A DNA stretch of 10,407 bases. Origin: Clostridiales bacterium UBA929 (GTDB lineage Bacteria; Bacillota; Clostridia; Oscillospirales; UBA929). Each line of letters opens with the position of its first letter. Positions within the stretch are counted from its first letter, which is position 1. The notes beneath the pieces are model-generated. The model saw only the letters and a list, made by a program, of their open reading frames with translations. It made no database searches and was not told the origin of the DNA. Positions 4,579-10,407 of this stretch are shown piece after piece. Both the position numbers and the translations under genes were made by a program. Location of the stretch: assembly GCA_002293625.1 (NCBI GenBank), contig DBDP01000188.1, positions 1-10,407 of the forward strand. Reading direction: 5' to 3'.

Positions 4579-5655
4579 TTGCCGAGCAGAATGTTTCAAC
4601 CCGCCATCTTGGAGATGTCGGAAGCGACAGACAGAAAACTGGGCGTTATCAGTGCCGACGGCGTGGTTGCCGCATGCTCTGACCCGGATGCCGTCGGAAA
4701 ACGTTGGGCTGAAGCGGCGGGCAAAATAGACCGCGCGGACGGCTTCTTTTCCGTTCGCGGATATACATTCAAGACACTGCGGCGTTTTCCGCCGCGCTTT
4801 GCGGCGTTCGCAGAGGGTACGGACGAGCTGGCGCGGAGCCTGTGCGGGCTGGCTGCCGCCGGTCTCGCGAGCGCGCAGGATTACCATGACGAAAAGCACG
4901 GCCGGGAGACGTTTATCAAAAACATTCTCCTTGACAATATGCTCCCCGGTGACATTTTTTCAAAAAGCCGAGAAGTGGGTTTAGACGGCATACGCAGCCG
5001 CGCCGTATTGCTGGTGAAGCAGTCCGGGAACGCCGGAAGCGCGGTGCCGGACACCTTGCGCGACCTCTTCCCCGAACGTGCCCGCGACTTTGTGATATCC
5101 GTTACGGAACGGGAGACGGCTTTGATCAAAGATGTGGAGGGCGACCCGGAGGAAGTGCGGGAACTGGCTGTTGCCATTCAGGATACCCTGCAAAATGAGC
5201 TGCAGATTGACGCCGTAATCGGAATCGGTTCGGTTTGCAAACAGCTAAAAGACCTCGCTGCCGCCTATAAAGAGGCGCAAATTGCGATTGAAGTGGAAAA
5301 AATATTCGATACAGCAAGAAAGATCGTTACCTATGAGACCCTCGGTTTAGGACGGCTGATTTATCAGCTTCCCAAAAAGATGTGTGAAATGTTTCTCGCC
5401 GAGGTGTTTAAGAGCGGCGGTATCGAGTCCCTTGACCGCGAGACGCTGGATACGGTTCTCTGTTTCTTTGAAAATAACCTAAACATCAGCGAGACTTCCC
5501 GCAGACTCTTCGTTCACCGCAACACGCTGGTTTACCGTCTGGAAAAGATTCGCAGACTGACCGGCATTGACCTGCGAGAATTCGATAACGCCGTGATTTT
5601 CAAAGTGGCGATGCTGGTGAGCCGGTATTTACATGCGCAAACTTCGGAGGGGTGA
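4579..5655 (+). CDS. PucR/CdaR-family transcriptional regulator
   Basis: This is a 358-residue cytoplasmic regulator. The TTG start at 4579 has AAGGGGGCGGAG upstream; an ATG at 4591 would trim only four residues. Residues about 10-80 may form a small ligand-sensing domain (LGVISADGVVAACSD), not confidently assigned. Residues about 105-255 resemble the degenerate GGDEF-like middle domain of CdaR-type regulators (FIKNILLDNMLPGDIF, then VIGIGSVCKQLKDLAAAYKEAQIAIEV). The C-terminus (about 290-350) is the PucR C-terminal helix-turn-helix: FFENNLNISETSRRLFVHRNTLVYRLEKIRRLTGIDLREF, with the family hallmark HRNTL.YRL. Relatives control sugar-diacid or purine catabolism, but the ligand here is unknown. 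It is the first gene of the run, only six bases before ftsE, so it may sense wall or metabolic state and set FtsEX-hydrolase levels. That link is inference from position. Confidence 0.85.
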   Translation: MPSRMFQPAILEMSEATDRKLGVISADGVVAACSDPDAVGKRWAEAAGKIDRADGFFSVRGYTFKTLRRFPPRFAAFAEGTDELARSLCGLAAAGLASAQDYHDEKHGRETFIKNILLDNMLPGDIFSKSREVGLDGIRSRAVLLVKQSGNAGSAVPDTLRDLFPERARDFVISVTERETALIKDVEGDPEEVRELAVAIQDTLQNELQIDAVIGIGSVCKQLKDLAAAYKEAQIAIEVEKIFDTARKIVTYETLGLGRLIYQLPKKMCEMFLAEVFKSGGIESLDRETLDTVLCFFENNLNISETSRRLFVHRNTLVYRLEKIRRLTGIDLREFDNAVIFKVAMLVSRYLHAQTSEG

Positions 5656-5656
5656 T
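5646..5656 (+). promoter_or_regulatory. Shine-Dalgarno that places the ftsE start at ACG 5662
   Basis: GGAGGGGTGAT overlaps the stop codon of the upstream regulator. Its GGTGAT part ends five bases before ACG 5662, the codon aligning with the family's usual initiator Met. There is no SD at a useful distance from the first canonical codon, GTG 5722. Confidence 0.6.
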
Positions 5657-5661
5657 TACCC

Positions 5662-6369
5662 ACGGTACGGCTGATAGACGTTTATAAAGCCTATGACAAC
5701 GGCACGAAAGCCCTAAAGGGCGTGACGCTTCGCATTGACGACGGCGAATTTGTTTTTTTGGTGGGACCGTCGGGTTCGGGCAAATCTACCATTATAAAGC
5801 TCCTAACCAGCGAGATTCGTCCAAGCGAAGGCAAGGTTATGGTCAACGGTTACAACATCAACACCATCAAGCCGAGCGCGGTGCCGCTGCTGCGGCGCAC
5901 GCTGGGCGTTATCTTTCAGGATTTCCGGCTTATTGAAAAGAAAAACGTTTTTGAGAACGTGGCGTTTGCCATGCGCGCCGTCGGCGCGTCGCCGAGGGAA
6001 GTAAAAAAGCGCGTTCCTTACGTGCTGGATTTGGTGGGCTTGTCGCACAAGGCGCGGCGGCGCCCGTATGAACTTTCGGGCGGCGAGCAGCAGCGCGTCG
6101 CGATTGCGAGGGCGCTGATTAACAACCCGATGGTGATTATCGCGGATGAGCCGACCGGCAACCTAGACCCGGCACGGAGCCTTGAGATTATGACCCTGCT
6201 GGAACGCATCAACGCGCTGGGCACCACCGTGCTGGCCGTTACCCACGAGCGGGAGCTGGTGAACCGTTTCGCGAAGCGCGTCGTCGCGATAGACGGAGGA
6301 CGGATCGTCTATGACCGCCAAGGCGGGTATTACACCAACGAGCCGCGAAAGCCGGGTGCGCGCGAATGA
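5662..6369 (+). CDS. ftsE: Cell-division ATP-binding protein FtsE (apparent ACG start)
   Basis: FtsE is the ATPase that, with FtsX, forms a membrane complex converting ATP hydrolysis into activation of an extracellular wall hydrolase during division or elongation. From ACG 5662 the product has 235 residues, close to the family's usual size (about 220-230), and begins (M)VRLIDVYKAYDNGTKALKG like other FtsE proteins. Motifs: A-loop Tyr near 11, Walker A GPSGSGKST (35-43), Q-loop FQDFRL (85-90), signature LSGGEQQR (138-145), Walker B VIIADEP (158-164) with GNLD, and switch His195 in THE. No ATG, GTG or TTG exists between the upstream in-frame stop (5653-5655) and GTG 5722. Starting at 5722 would delete the first strand and A-loop. 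Hence an ACG start, another near-cognate start (CTG 5671), or a sequence error is implied. The stop overlaps ftsX by four bases. Confidence 0.9.
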   Translation, partial: TVRLIDVYKAYDNGTKALKGVTLRIDDGEFVFLVGPSGSGKSTIIKLLTSEIRPSEGKVMVNGYNINTIKPSAVPLLRRTLGVIFQDFRLIEKKNVFENVAFAMRAVGASPREVKKRVPYVLDLVGLSHKARRRPYELSGGEQQRVAIARALINNPMVIIADEPTGNLDPARSLEIMTLLERINALGTTVLAVTHERELVNRFAKRVVAIDGGRIVYDRQGGYYTNEPRKPGARE

Positions 6370-7244
6370 ACAGGCATACGCTGCGGTATTATTTTACCGA
6401 GGGGTTTCGCGGGATTTTCCTCCACGCGTTTTCGTCGTTCGCGGCGGTCGGCGTCATCACCGCCTGCTTGCTGATAATGGGCAGCTTTACCCTCGTCGCG
6501 GTGAATATACAGGCGATGGTAACCGAGATGGAACAGAGCAGCGAAATCGTCGTTGAGATCGACGATTCGCTTTCCGACGCGGCAGCGAGAAGCGTCGGCA
6601 GCCGCATCAGCCAGTTTGAAAACGTCTACGAGGCCGAATGGTTCCCCCGTGAAGACGCGTTCGCGCAGTATATTGAAAAAACCGACCCCATTCTGATGGA
6701 AGGGTTTACGCCGGACATTTTTCCGCACCGCTATAAAGTTTTTCTTGTGAACGTGCAATACGCCGGGGAGACGGCGCGGGAGCTGGAAGCTCTGCCGGGC
6801 GTCGCTGCCGTGAAAGTGGAGCGCGAGCTCTTAGACAGTCTGCTGTCCGTGCGGCGGGTAGTACGGGTGGTCTCGGTGGTCTTTATCTTGGCGCTGTTGA
6901 TTGTATCGCTGTTCATCATGCAAAATACAATCAAACTGGCTACGTTTGAGCGGCGCGAGGAGATTGCCATTATGCGGGTTGTCGGCGCTTCGAAGGGGTT
7001 TATCCGCTGGCCGTTTGTGGTGGAAGGGTTTATTTTGGGGCTGATGGCGGGGTTCACCGCGTACTTTTTGCAAATGTTTGCGTATAACCGCTTTGCGACC
7101 TCGCTTCTGAAACCGATTACGCCGATCGAGCTGATTTCGTTTTCGGAGCTTTGGCTGCCCGTGATGGGCGTCTTCCTGCTGACCGGCTTTTTGGTGGGCG
7201 TGTTCGGGAGCGTTATGACGATTCGTAAATATTTACGAGCATAA
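6366..7244 (+). CDS. ftsX: Cell-division membrane protein FtsX
   Basis: FtsX is the 292-residue transmembrane partner of FtsE. The start ATG overlaps the ftsE stop (ATGA), the usual translational coupling. The N-terminal cytoplasmic segment contains NRHTLRYYFTEGFRGIF. Four membrane spans are visible: about 24-46, 168-186, 217-239 and 264-284. The large loop between spans 1 and 2 (about 47-165) is the extracellular domain that contacts the hydrolase and contains FENVYEAEWFPREDAF. The ABC permease-type block LATFERREEIAIMRVVGASKGFIRWPF (191-217) carries the cytoplasmic coupling helix contacting FtsE. Length and topology are normal for Gram-positive FtsX. The coiled-coil M23 gene directly downstream encodes the expected extracellular partner. 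No anomalies are seen. Confidence 0.95.
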   Translation: MNRHTLRYYFTEGFRGIFLHAFSSFAAVGVITACLLIMGSFTLVAVNIQAMVTEMEQSSEIVVEIDDSLSDAAARSVGSRISQFENVYEAEWFPREDAFAQYIEKTDPILMEGFTPDIFPHRYKVFLVNVQYAGETARELEALPGVAAVKVERELLDSLLSVRRVVRVVSVVFILALLIVSLFIMQNTIKLATFERREEIAIMRVVGASKGFIRWPFVVEGFILGLMAGFTAYFLQMFAYNRFATSLLKPITPIELISFSELWLPVMGVFLLTGFLVGVFGSVMTIRKYLRA

Positions 7245-7293
7245 GTAACAATTGACAATGGATGATTGACAATTAGGACGGAGGGGTATTACT

Positions 7294-8574
7294 ATGTCGC
7301 AGAGAAAACGCAGAAAGATAGCCATGATCGTTGCGATTGCGCTCGCGGCGCTGATTATTCTGTCTGCGATTACCGGCGGGATTCTGACGTTTTTGGCGCC
7401 TAAGGCGGAAGCCGCGATCACGCAGAGGGATCTGGACAAGCAAAAAGAGAACATAAAGAACCTGAAAGAAAACCTGAACACGCTGAAAGACGAAAAGAAA
7501 GAGCTTCAAGACCAGTTCAGCGGGATAAAATCCGATCAGGCGGACATTGTAGAGCAAAAGAGCCTCTACGACAGCCAGATTGAGAATCTGGAGAGGGAGA
7601 TAGAGGCGACCAACGAACTGCTGACGGGCTATACCTTAATCCTGGCGGAATATCAGCGGGAACTGGACGAAGCCGCGAAGAAAGAGAGCGAGCTTCGGGA
7701 ACAGTACGCGGCGCGTATCCGCGCAATGGAAGGGATGGGCGACATCTCTTACCTCAGCGTATTGCTGCAAGCCGAGAGCCTAACCGATCTATTGACGCGC
7801 TGGGACGCCGTGAACGAGATTATGGCGCGCGATAAAAGCCTTGCCGACGAGCTGCTCGCGACACGCAAAAGCATCCTCGCGGATAAAGAAGAGATGGAGC
7901 AGACGAGAAAAGAACAGGAGATCCTGCGGCAGGATCTGGCGGTGCGGCAATCCGAACTCGCGCAGCGTTCCCTGGAAGCCGACGCGCTGATGAACGCCTA
8001 TACCCTTGAGATGGCTCGGATTCAAGCCGAGGTAAATACTGCGGACAGCGACATTAAAAAACAGCAGGACGCGATTGACGCCGCCGATAAAGAGCTGAGG
8101 GAACAGGAAGAAGAGTATAAACGGATTCTGGAGGAACAGCGGAAGCGGAACAACCCGTATGTCGGCGGGGATTACCAATGGCCTGTGCCGGGGTATTATA
8201 CCATCTCCAGCAAGTTTGGTAACCGTATGCATCCCGTATACAAAGTCATGAAAAAGCATAACGGCATCGACATCGCGCCCGTACCCAAAGGAGCGCCGAT
8301 CGTCGCTGCAAACAGCGGCACGATCATCATCCGCAAAAAAGCCTCTGGTTACGGGAACTATGTGGTCATCGACCACGGCGGCAGCCAGGCGACGCTGTAC
8401 GCGCATATGTCTAAGTTTGCCGACGGGCAGAAGGTAGGCAGCACGGTGTCGGCGGGTGACGTTATCGGTTACATCGGCTCGACCGGGGTTTCGACCGGCA
8501 ACCATCTGCACTTCGAGATTCATCAAAACGGCGCGCCCGTCAACCCGGAAACGCCGGGGTTACTGAAACGGTGA
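7294..8574 (+). CDS. Coiled-coil M23 peptidase (EnvC/PcsB-type FtsEX partner)
   Basis: This 426-residue exported murein hydrolase has a start ATG with GGAGGGG ten bases upstream. Residues 11-34 are a hydrophobic signal or anchor, and KAEAA (37-41) is a likely cleavage site. Residues about 43-285 form a long Glu/Lys/Gln-rich coiled coil in two halves joined by RIRAMEGMGDISYLSVLLQAES (141-162), as in EnvC and PcsB. The LytM/M23 domain covers about 300-426 with all zinc and catalytic residues: His322 and Asp326 (HNGID), His371 (LYAHM), and His404 and His406 (NHLHFE). Unlike E. coli EnvC, which has lost its metal site and only activates amidases, this one should cut peptide cross-bridges itself. 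Directly following ftsEX, it is the probable extracellular effector whose coiled coil is opened by FtsX, in the manner of CwlO (B. subtilis) or PcsB (S. pneumoniae), although their catalytic domains are NlpC/P60 or CHAP. Confidence 0.92.
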   Translation: MSQRKRRKIAMIVAIALAALIILSAITGGILTFLAPKAEAAITQRDLDKQKENIKNLKENLNTLKDEKKELQDQFSGIKSDQADIVEQKSLYDSQIENLEREIEATNELLTGYTLILAEYQRELDEAAKKESELREQYAARIRAMEGMGDISYLSVLLQAESLTDLLTRWDAVNEIMARDKSLADELLATRKSILADKEEMEQTRKEQEILRQDLAVRQSELAQRSLEADALMNAYTLEMARIQAEVNTADSDIKKQQDAIDAADKELREQEEEYKRILEEQRKRNNPYVGGDYQWPVPGYYTISSKFGNRMHPVYKVMKKHNGIDIAPVPKGAPIVAANSGTIIIRKKASGYGNYVVIDHGGSQATLYAHMSKFADGQKVGSTVSAGDVIGYIGSTGVSTGNHLHFEIHQNGAPVNPETPGLLKR

Positions 8575-8584
8575 ATTCGCTTTC

Positions 8585-8767
8585 GTAGGGCGTGACGCCC
8601 TCGGCACGCCGCGGAATGTTTCACGGGCGATTGCGAATCGCCCCTACGGGGACGAAGTGTGCGACGGGTCGATTACCATCGACCCCTACGGGGACGTGGG
8701 AACGGCGGACGATCGAGGGCGATCGTCCCTACGGGGCTTCCACACGGACGCGCAATGCGCGCCCTAC
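8585..8767. repeat. Cluster of five short hairpin units, bounded by GTAGGGCG/CGCCCTAC
   Basis: The 238-base gap between the M23 and S41 genes holds five small inverted repeats: 8588-8600 (GGGCGT/ACGCCC), 8625-8643 (GGGCGATT/AATCGCCC), 8666-8685 (GGGTCGAT/ATCGACCC), 8707-8728 (GGACGATCG/CGATCGTCC) and 8749-8761 (CGCGC/GCGCG). Units 2-4 are each followed by CCTACGGGG or CTACGGGG; the first begins with GTAGGG and the last ends with CCCTAC. The outer GTAGGGCG (8585-8592) and CGCCCTAC (8760-8767) are exact inverse complements, so the block has MITE-like ends. The stem sequences differ while the tails are conserved, a pattern I associate with dispersed REP/MITE-like elements in Clostridia. It likely reaches the mRNA between two co-transcribed genes and could affect its stability. 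The open frame through it (8592-8816) is a by-product. Confidence 0.75.
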
Positions 8768-8812
8768 AAAAATTTCGGGTTATGGAGAACCAATAACAAG
8801 TGAGGCGGATGC

Positions 8813-10006
8813 ATGAAAAAGCGCATTAACCTAATCACGGTTGCCGTGCTGATGACGATGACGGGGCTTGTGACGTATGTGATCACGTTCTTTTGGGTGT
8901 CAAACAACCTGAGCGCTCAGCTCGACACCTACGGGACGCACAGGGAAGAACTGAAAACCTTCTTCGACACACTGGATTATATCGATAACAACTTCGTCGG
9001 GGATACGGAGCGGGCGGCGCAGGCGCAGGGTGCCGCCGCCGGGCTTGTCGCGAGCCTCGGCGACACATGGTCGCATTTTTTCAGCCCGGAAGAGTTTGAA
9101 CAGTATTTAGACAACCAGAGCAACAGTTTTACCGGTATCGGTATTGAGGCGGACTTGACGCAGACCGACTGCATCCTCATCGCGAAAGTGGAGCCGAATT
9201 CCCCCGCCGAGGCGGCAGGGTTGCTCCCCGGTGACCGCATTTCCCATGTGGACGGTACAGCCGTTGCCGAAGTGGGGTTAGCCGCGGCAATTGCGATGGT
9301 GAGGGGTGAGGAGTTTACCAGCGTAACCTTAACGGTGGCGCGGCCTTCCGAAGGCGGCGGCAGCTTTGAGCTGGATATCGAACGGAAGACGATTCTGCAG
9401 GAGGCCGTTACCTCGCGCATTATAGAAAATTATGGCGTTGTGAAGATCGTAAACTTCAGCGGACGGGCGGACGCGGAGTTTACCGAGCAGGTGAACAATC
9501 TCCTTGATGCCGGCGTTAAGGGGTTTGTATTTGATGTGCGCAACAACCCCGGCGGCAGCCTTCCCATACTGGTGGATATGCTCGACATGCTGCTGCCGGA
9601 GGGGGAACTCGTTACGCTGCGCTACAAAGACGGGCGGGTGGATATCAACGTTTCCGCCGCGAATTGCATAGAACTGCCGATGGCGGTTTTGATTAACCGC
9701 GACAGCGTCAGCGCCGCGGAGCTGTTCGCCGCTGATTTGAAGGAATATGGCTGGGCGACGTTGGTGGGGGAAGCCACCGGCGGCAAAGGGTATGCGCAGG
9801 AGACCTTCCGCTTGACCGACGGTTCGGGGCTGTATCTCTCCACCAGCGAATACTTTACCTCCAAAGGCGTCAGTTTAGCCGGGAGCGGCTTAACGCCCGA
9901 CGAGGAAGTGGCGCTCGAAGACGACGAGCGGCAGTATATCGGCTCGATGGATCCAACAACAGACCGGCAACTTGCGACAGCTCTGGAGATTCTATCGCGC
10001 GGGTAA
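8813..10006 (+). CDS. S41-family C-terminal processing peptidase with PDZ domain
   Basis: This is a 397-residue membrane-anchored serine protease acting outside the membrane. The start is ATG 8813 with GAGGCGG eight bases upstream. Residues about 7-29 form one membrane segment or uncleaved signal. An N-terminal helical part includes YIDNNFVGDTERAAQAQGAAAGLVASLGD (56-84). The PDZ domain spans about 105-178 (FTGIGIEAD, SPAEAAGLLPGDRISHVDG). The S41 catalytic core follows, with the substrate loop FDVRNNPGGSL (240-250), nucleophile Ser300 in NRDSVSAAELFA, and Lys325 with Gln329 in TGGKGYAQ forming the Ser-Lys dyad. Relatives (CtpA/CtpB) trim C-termini; CtpB acts in SpoIVB/SpoIVF signalling during sporulation, while others degrade wall hydrolases or their regulators. 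Its position after ftsEX and M23 is recurrent in Clostridia as far as I recall and suggests a wall-remodelling role. The substrate is unknown. Confidence 0.93.
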   Translation: MKKRINLITVAVLMTMTGLVTYVITFFWVSNNLSAQLDTYGTHREELKTFFDTLDYIDNNFVGDTERAAQAQGAAAGLVASLGDTWSHFFSPEEFEQYLDNQSNSFTGIGIEADLTQTDCILIAKVEPNSPAEAAGLLPGDRISHVDGTAVAEVGLAAAIAMVRGEEFTSVTLTVARPSEGGGSFELDIERKTILQEAVTSRIIENYGVVKIVNFSGRADAEFTEQVNNLLDAGVKGFVFDVRNNPGGSLPILVDMLDMLLPEGELVTLRYKDGRVDINVSAANCIELPMAVLINRDSVSAAELFAADLKEYGWATLVGEATGGKGYAQETFRLTDGSGLYLSTSEYFTSKGVSLAGSGLTPDEEVALEDDERQYIGSMDPTTDRQLATALEILSRG

Positions 10007-10016
10007 CACACATATA

Positions 10017-10041
10017 TATCTCCCTGTACAAAAGGGGGATA
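10017..10041 (+). promoter_or_regulatory. Hairpin sequestering the Shine-Dalgarno of the last gene
   Basis: TATCTCCCT (10017-10025) can pair with AGGGGGATA (10033-10041) over nine pairs, including one G-U, around a 7-base loop. The paired right arm contains nearly all of the ribosome site AAGGGGG (10032-10038) of the gene starting at 10045. This would lower its translation unless the hairpin is opened. It is seen in sequence; the effect is inferred. Confidence 0.4.
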
Positions 10042-10044
10042 CTT

Positions 10045-10365
10045 ATGTTTGCCGTATTGGAGACCGTGACCGTTCCGCCGAAGCGGCGGCTGTTTAGGAC
10101 AGGAGTTAGCGCCGAATGGCGCGAACATCCCCGATACCTTGGCATAACGCTGGAAATGCCGCTGGGCGCGCGAGAAAAGAGTTTACGGACGCGCGCGTAC
10201 CGGGCAATCCGATACGCCGAGGGACTGAAGGGGATTGTGCTGCCGAGAGACTTCCCTTACGCTTCTTACGCGCGGGATTTTGGACTGGCTGTATCCAGCC
10301 CGGTGCCGCTGCTGCGGAGGATGGCTCCCGCGCTGTGCCGCTTTGCCGCGGGCGCGGCGGCTTGA
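10045..10365 (+). CDS. Unrecognised 106-residue basic protein
   Basis: The ATG lies six bases after AAGGGGG and 38 bases after the S41 gene, so it is probably the last or a late gene of the same operon. The protein is Arg- and Ala-rich, without a clear signal peptide. Visible features are an N-terminal strand-like start (MFAVLETVTVPPKRR), the segment WREHPRYLGITLEMPLGAREKSL, then RTRAYRAIRYAEGLKGIVLPRDFPYASYARDFGLAVSSPVPLLRRM. The stretch GIVLPRDFPY...YARDFGL suggests a folded domain rather than random frame, and codon usage resembles the upstream genes. I do not recognise the family and assign no function. It may be the amino-terminal part of a longer relative, since the stop comes in an Ala-rich stretch; frame comparison with homologues would tell. 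Confidence 0.65.
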   Translation: MFAVLETVTVPPKRRLFRTGVSAEWREHPRYLGITLEMPLGAREKSLRTRAYRAIRYAEGLKGIVLPRDFPYASYARDFGLAVSSPVPLLRRMAPALCRFAAGAAA

Positions 10366-10407
10366 TCTTTACATTTTTGGATAGCAAACTGGAAGACAAA
10401 AGGTTCT
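10362..10407 (+). CDS. Possible start of a further gene (3' partial)
   Basis: A TTG at 10362 overlaps the stop of the preceding gene (TTGA) and opens a frame running off the window edge, beginning (M)IFTFLDSKLEDKRF. The four-base overlap is the usual form of coupling and no stop is seen in the 15 codons available. The start lacks an obvious Shine-Dalgarno. Too little is present to identify it. Confidence 0.3.
   Translation, partial: MIFTFLDSKLEDKRF

Noticed and set aside
7251..7273. ATTGACAAT direct repeat and two TTGACA hexamers before the M23 gene
   Set aside because: No -10 element stands at a proper distance from either TTGACA, and the M23 gene is only 49 bases after ftsX. It is probably a scrap of a common dispersed ATTGACAAT sequence or chance.
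8585..8767. CRISPR array
   Set aside because: Units are irregular (about 20-50 bases apart), the conserved part is only 6-10 bases, stems differ between units, and there are no spacers of constant size or cas genes.
8592..8816. Open frame through the M23-S41 gap
   Set aside because: It consists of translated hairpin repeats, is Arg/Pro/Gly-rich, and has no good Shine-Dalgarno; the repeats explain the absence of stops.
10106..10399. Minus-strand open frame at the right edge
   Set aside because: It overlaps the SD-led 10045-10365 gene on the other strand and gives a Ser/Pro/Arg-rich product without features.

Overview
The window looks like a chromosomal segment of an endospore-forming, moderately GC-rich Firmicute, most likely a Clostridia member of the Oscillospirales type. 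Three things point there: a clear SpoIIID homologue, an ftsE-ftsX-M23-S41 gene string typical of Gram-positive bacteria, and Shine-Dalgarno-led genes with frequent TTG/GTG starts. No species can be named from the sequence alone.

Left part (1-1064). The window opens inside the 3' end of ppdK (pyruvate, phosphate dikinase). A perfect 15-bp hairpin with a UUCG loop follows. Next comes a more AT-rich vanW-like gene that breaks off exactly where the convergent rpiB-like gene ends, so vanW is a 3'-truncated relic.

Middle part (1062-4440). An rpiB/lacAB-type sugar-phosphate isomerase and a secreted SH3-SH3-NlpC/P60 cell-wall hydrolase lie on the minus strand. The hydrolase has a near-consensus sigma-A promoter, and a perfect match to the published WalR box overlaps its -10. 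On the plus strand follow a PhnP-like metallo-beta-lactamase-fold hydrolase and spoIIID, the latter with a sigma-E-like promoter. A bidirectional terminator separates spoIIID from a small minus-strand operon. That operon holds a 42-codon remnant of a PIN-domain toxin whose stop overlaps (ATGA) the start of an intact 77-residue charged protein, probably the leftover of a toxin-antitoxin type locus.

Right part (4467-10407). This appears to be one long plus-strand transcription unit: a PucR/CdaR-type regulator, ftsE, ftsX, a coiled-coil M23 peptidase of the EnvC/PcsB/CwlO-analogue class, an S41 C-terminal processing peptidase with a PDZ domain, and an unrecognised 106-residue protein. FtsEX is known to drive periplasmic or extracellular coiled-coil peptidoglycan hydrolases by ATP hydrolysis, so the M23 protein is the natural partner. 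The S41 protease may process or degrade wall enzymes. The ftsE reading frame has no canonical start where the family starts: an ACG sits at the expected position, correctly spaced from a Shine-Dalgarno sequence. A cluster of five short hairpin units with CCCTAC/GTAGGG tails and short terminal inverted repeats sits between the M23 and S41 genes.

Nothing in the window is a convincing wholly new system. The best leads are the non-AUG ftsE start, the WalR-like box on the NlpC/P60 gene, the decayed PIN locus and the vanW/rpiB breakpoint.
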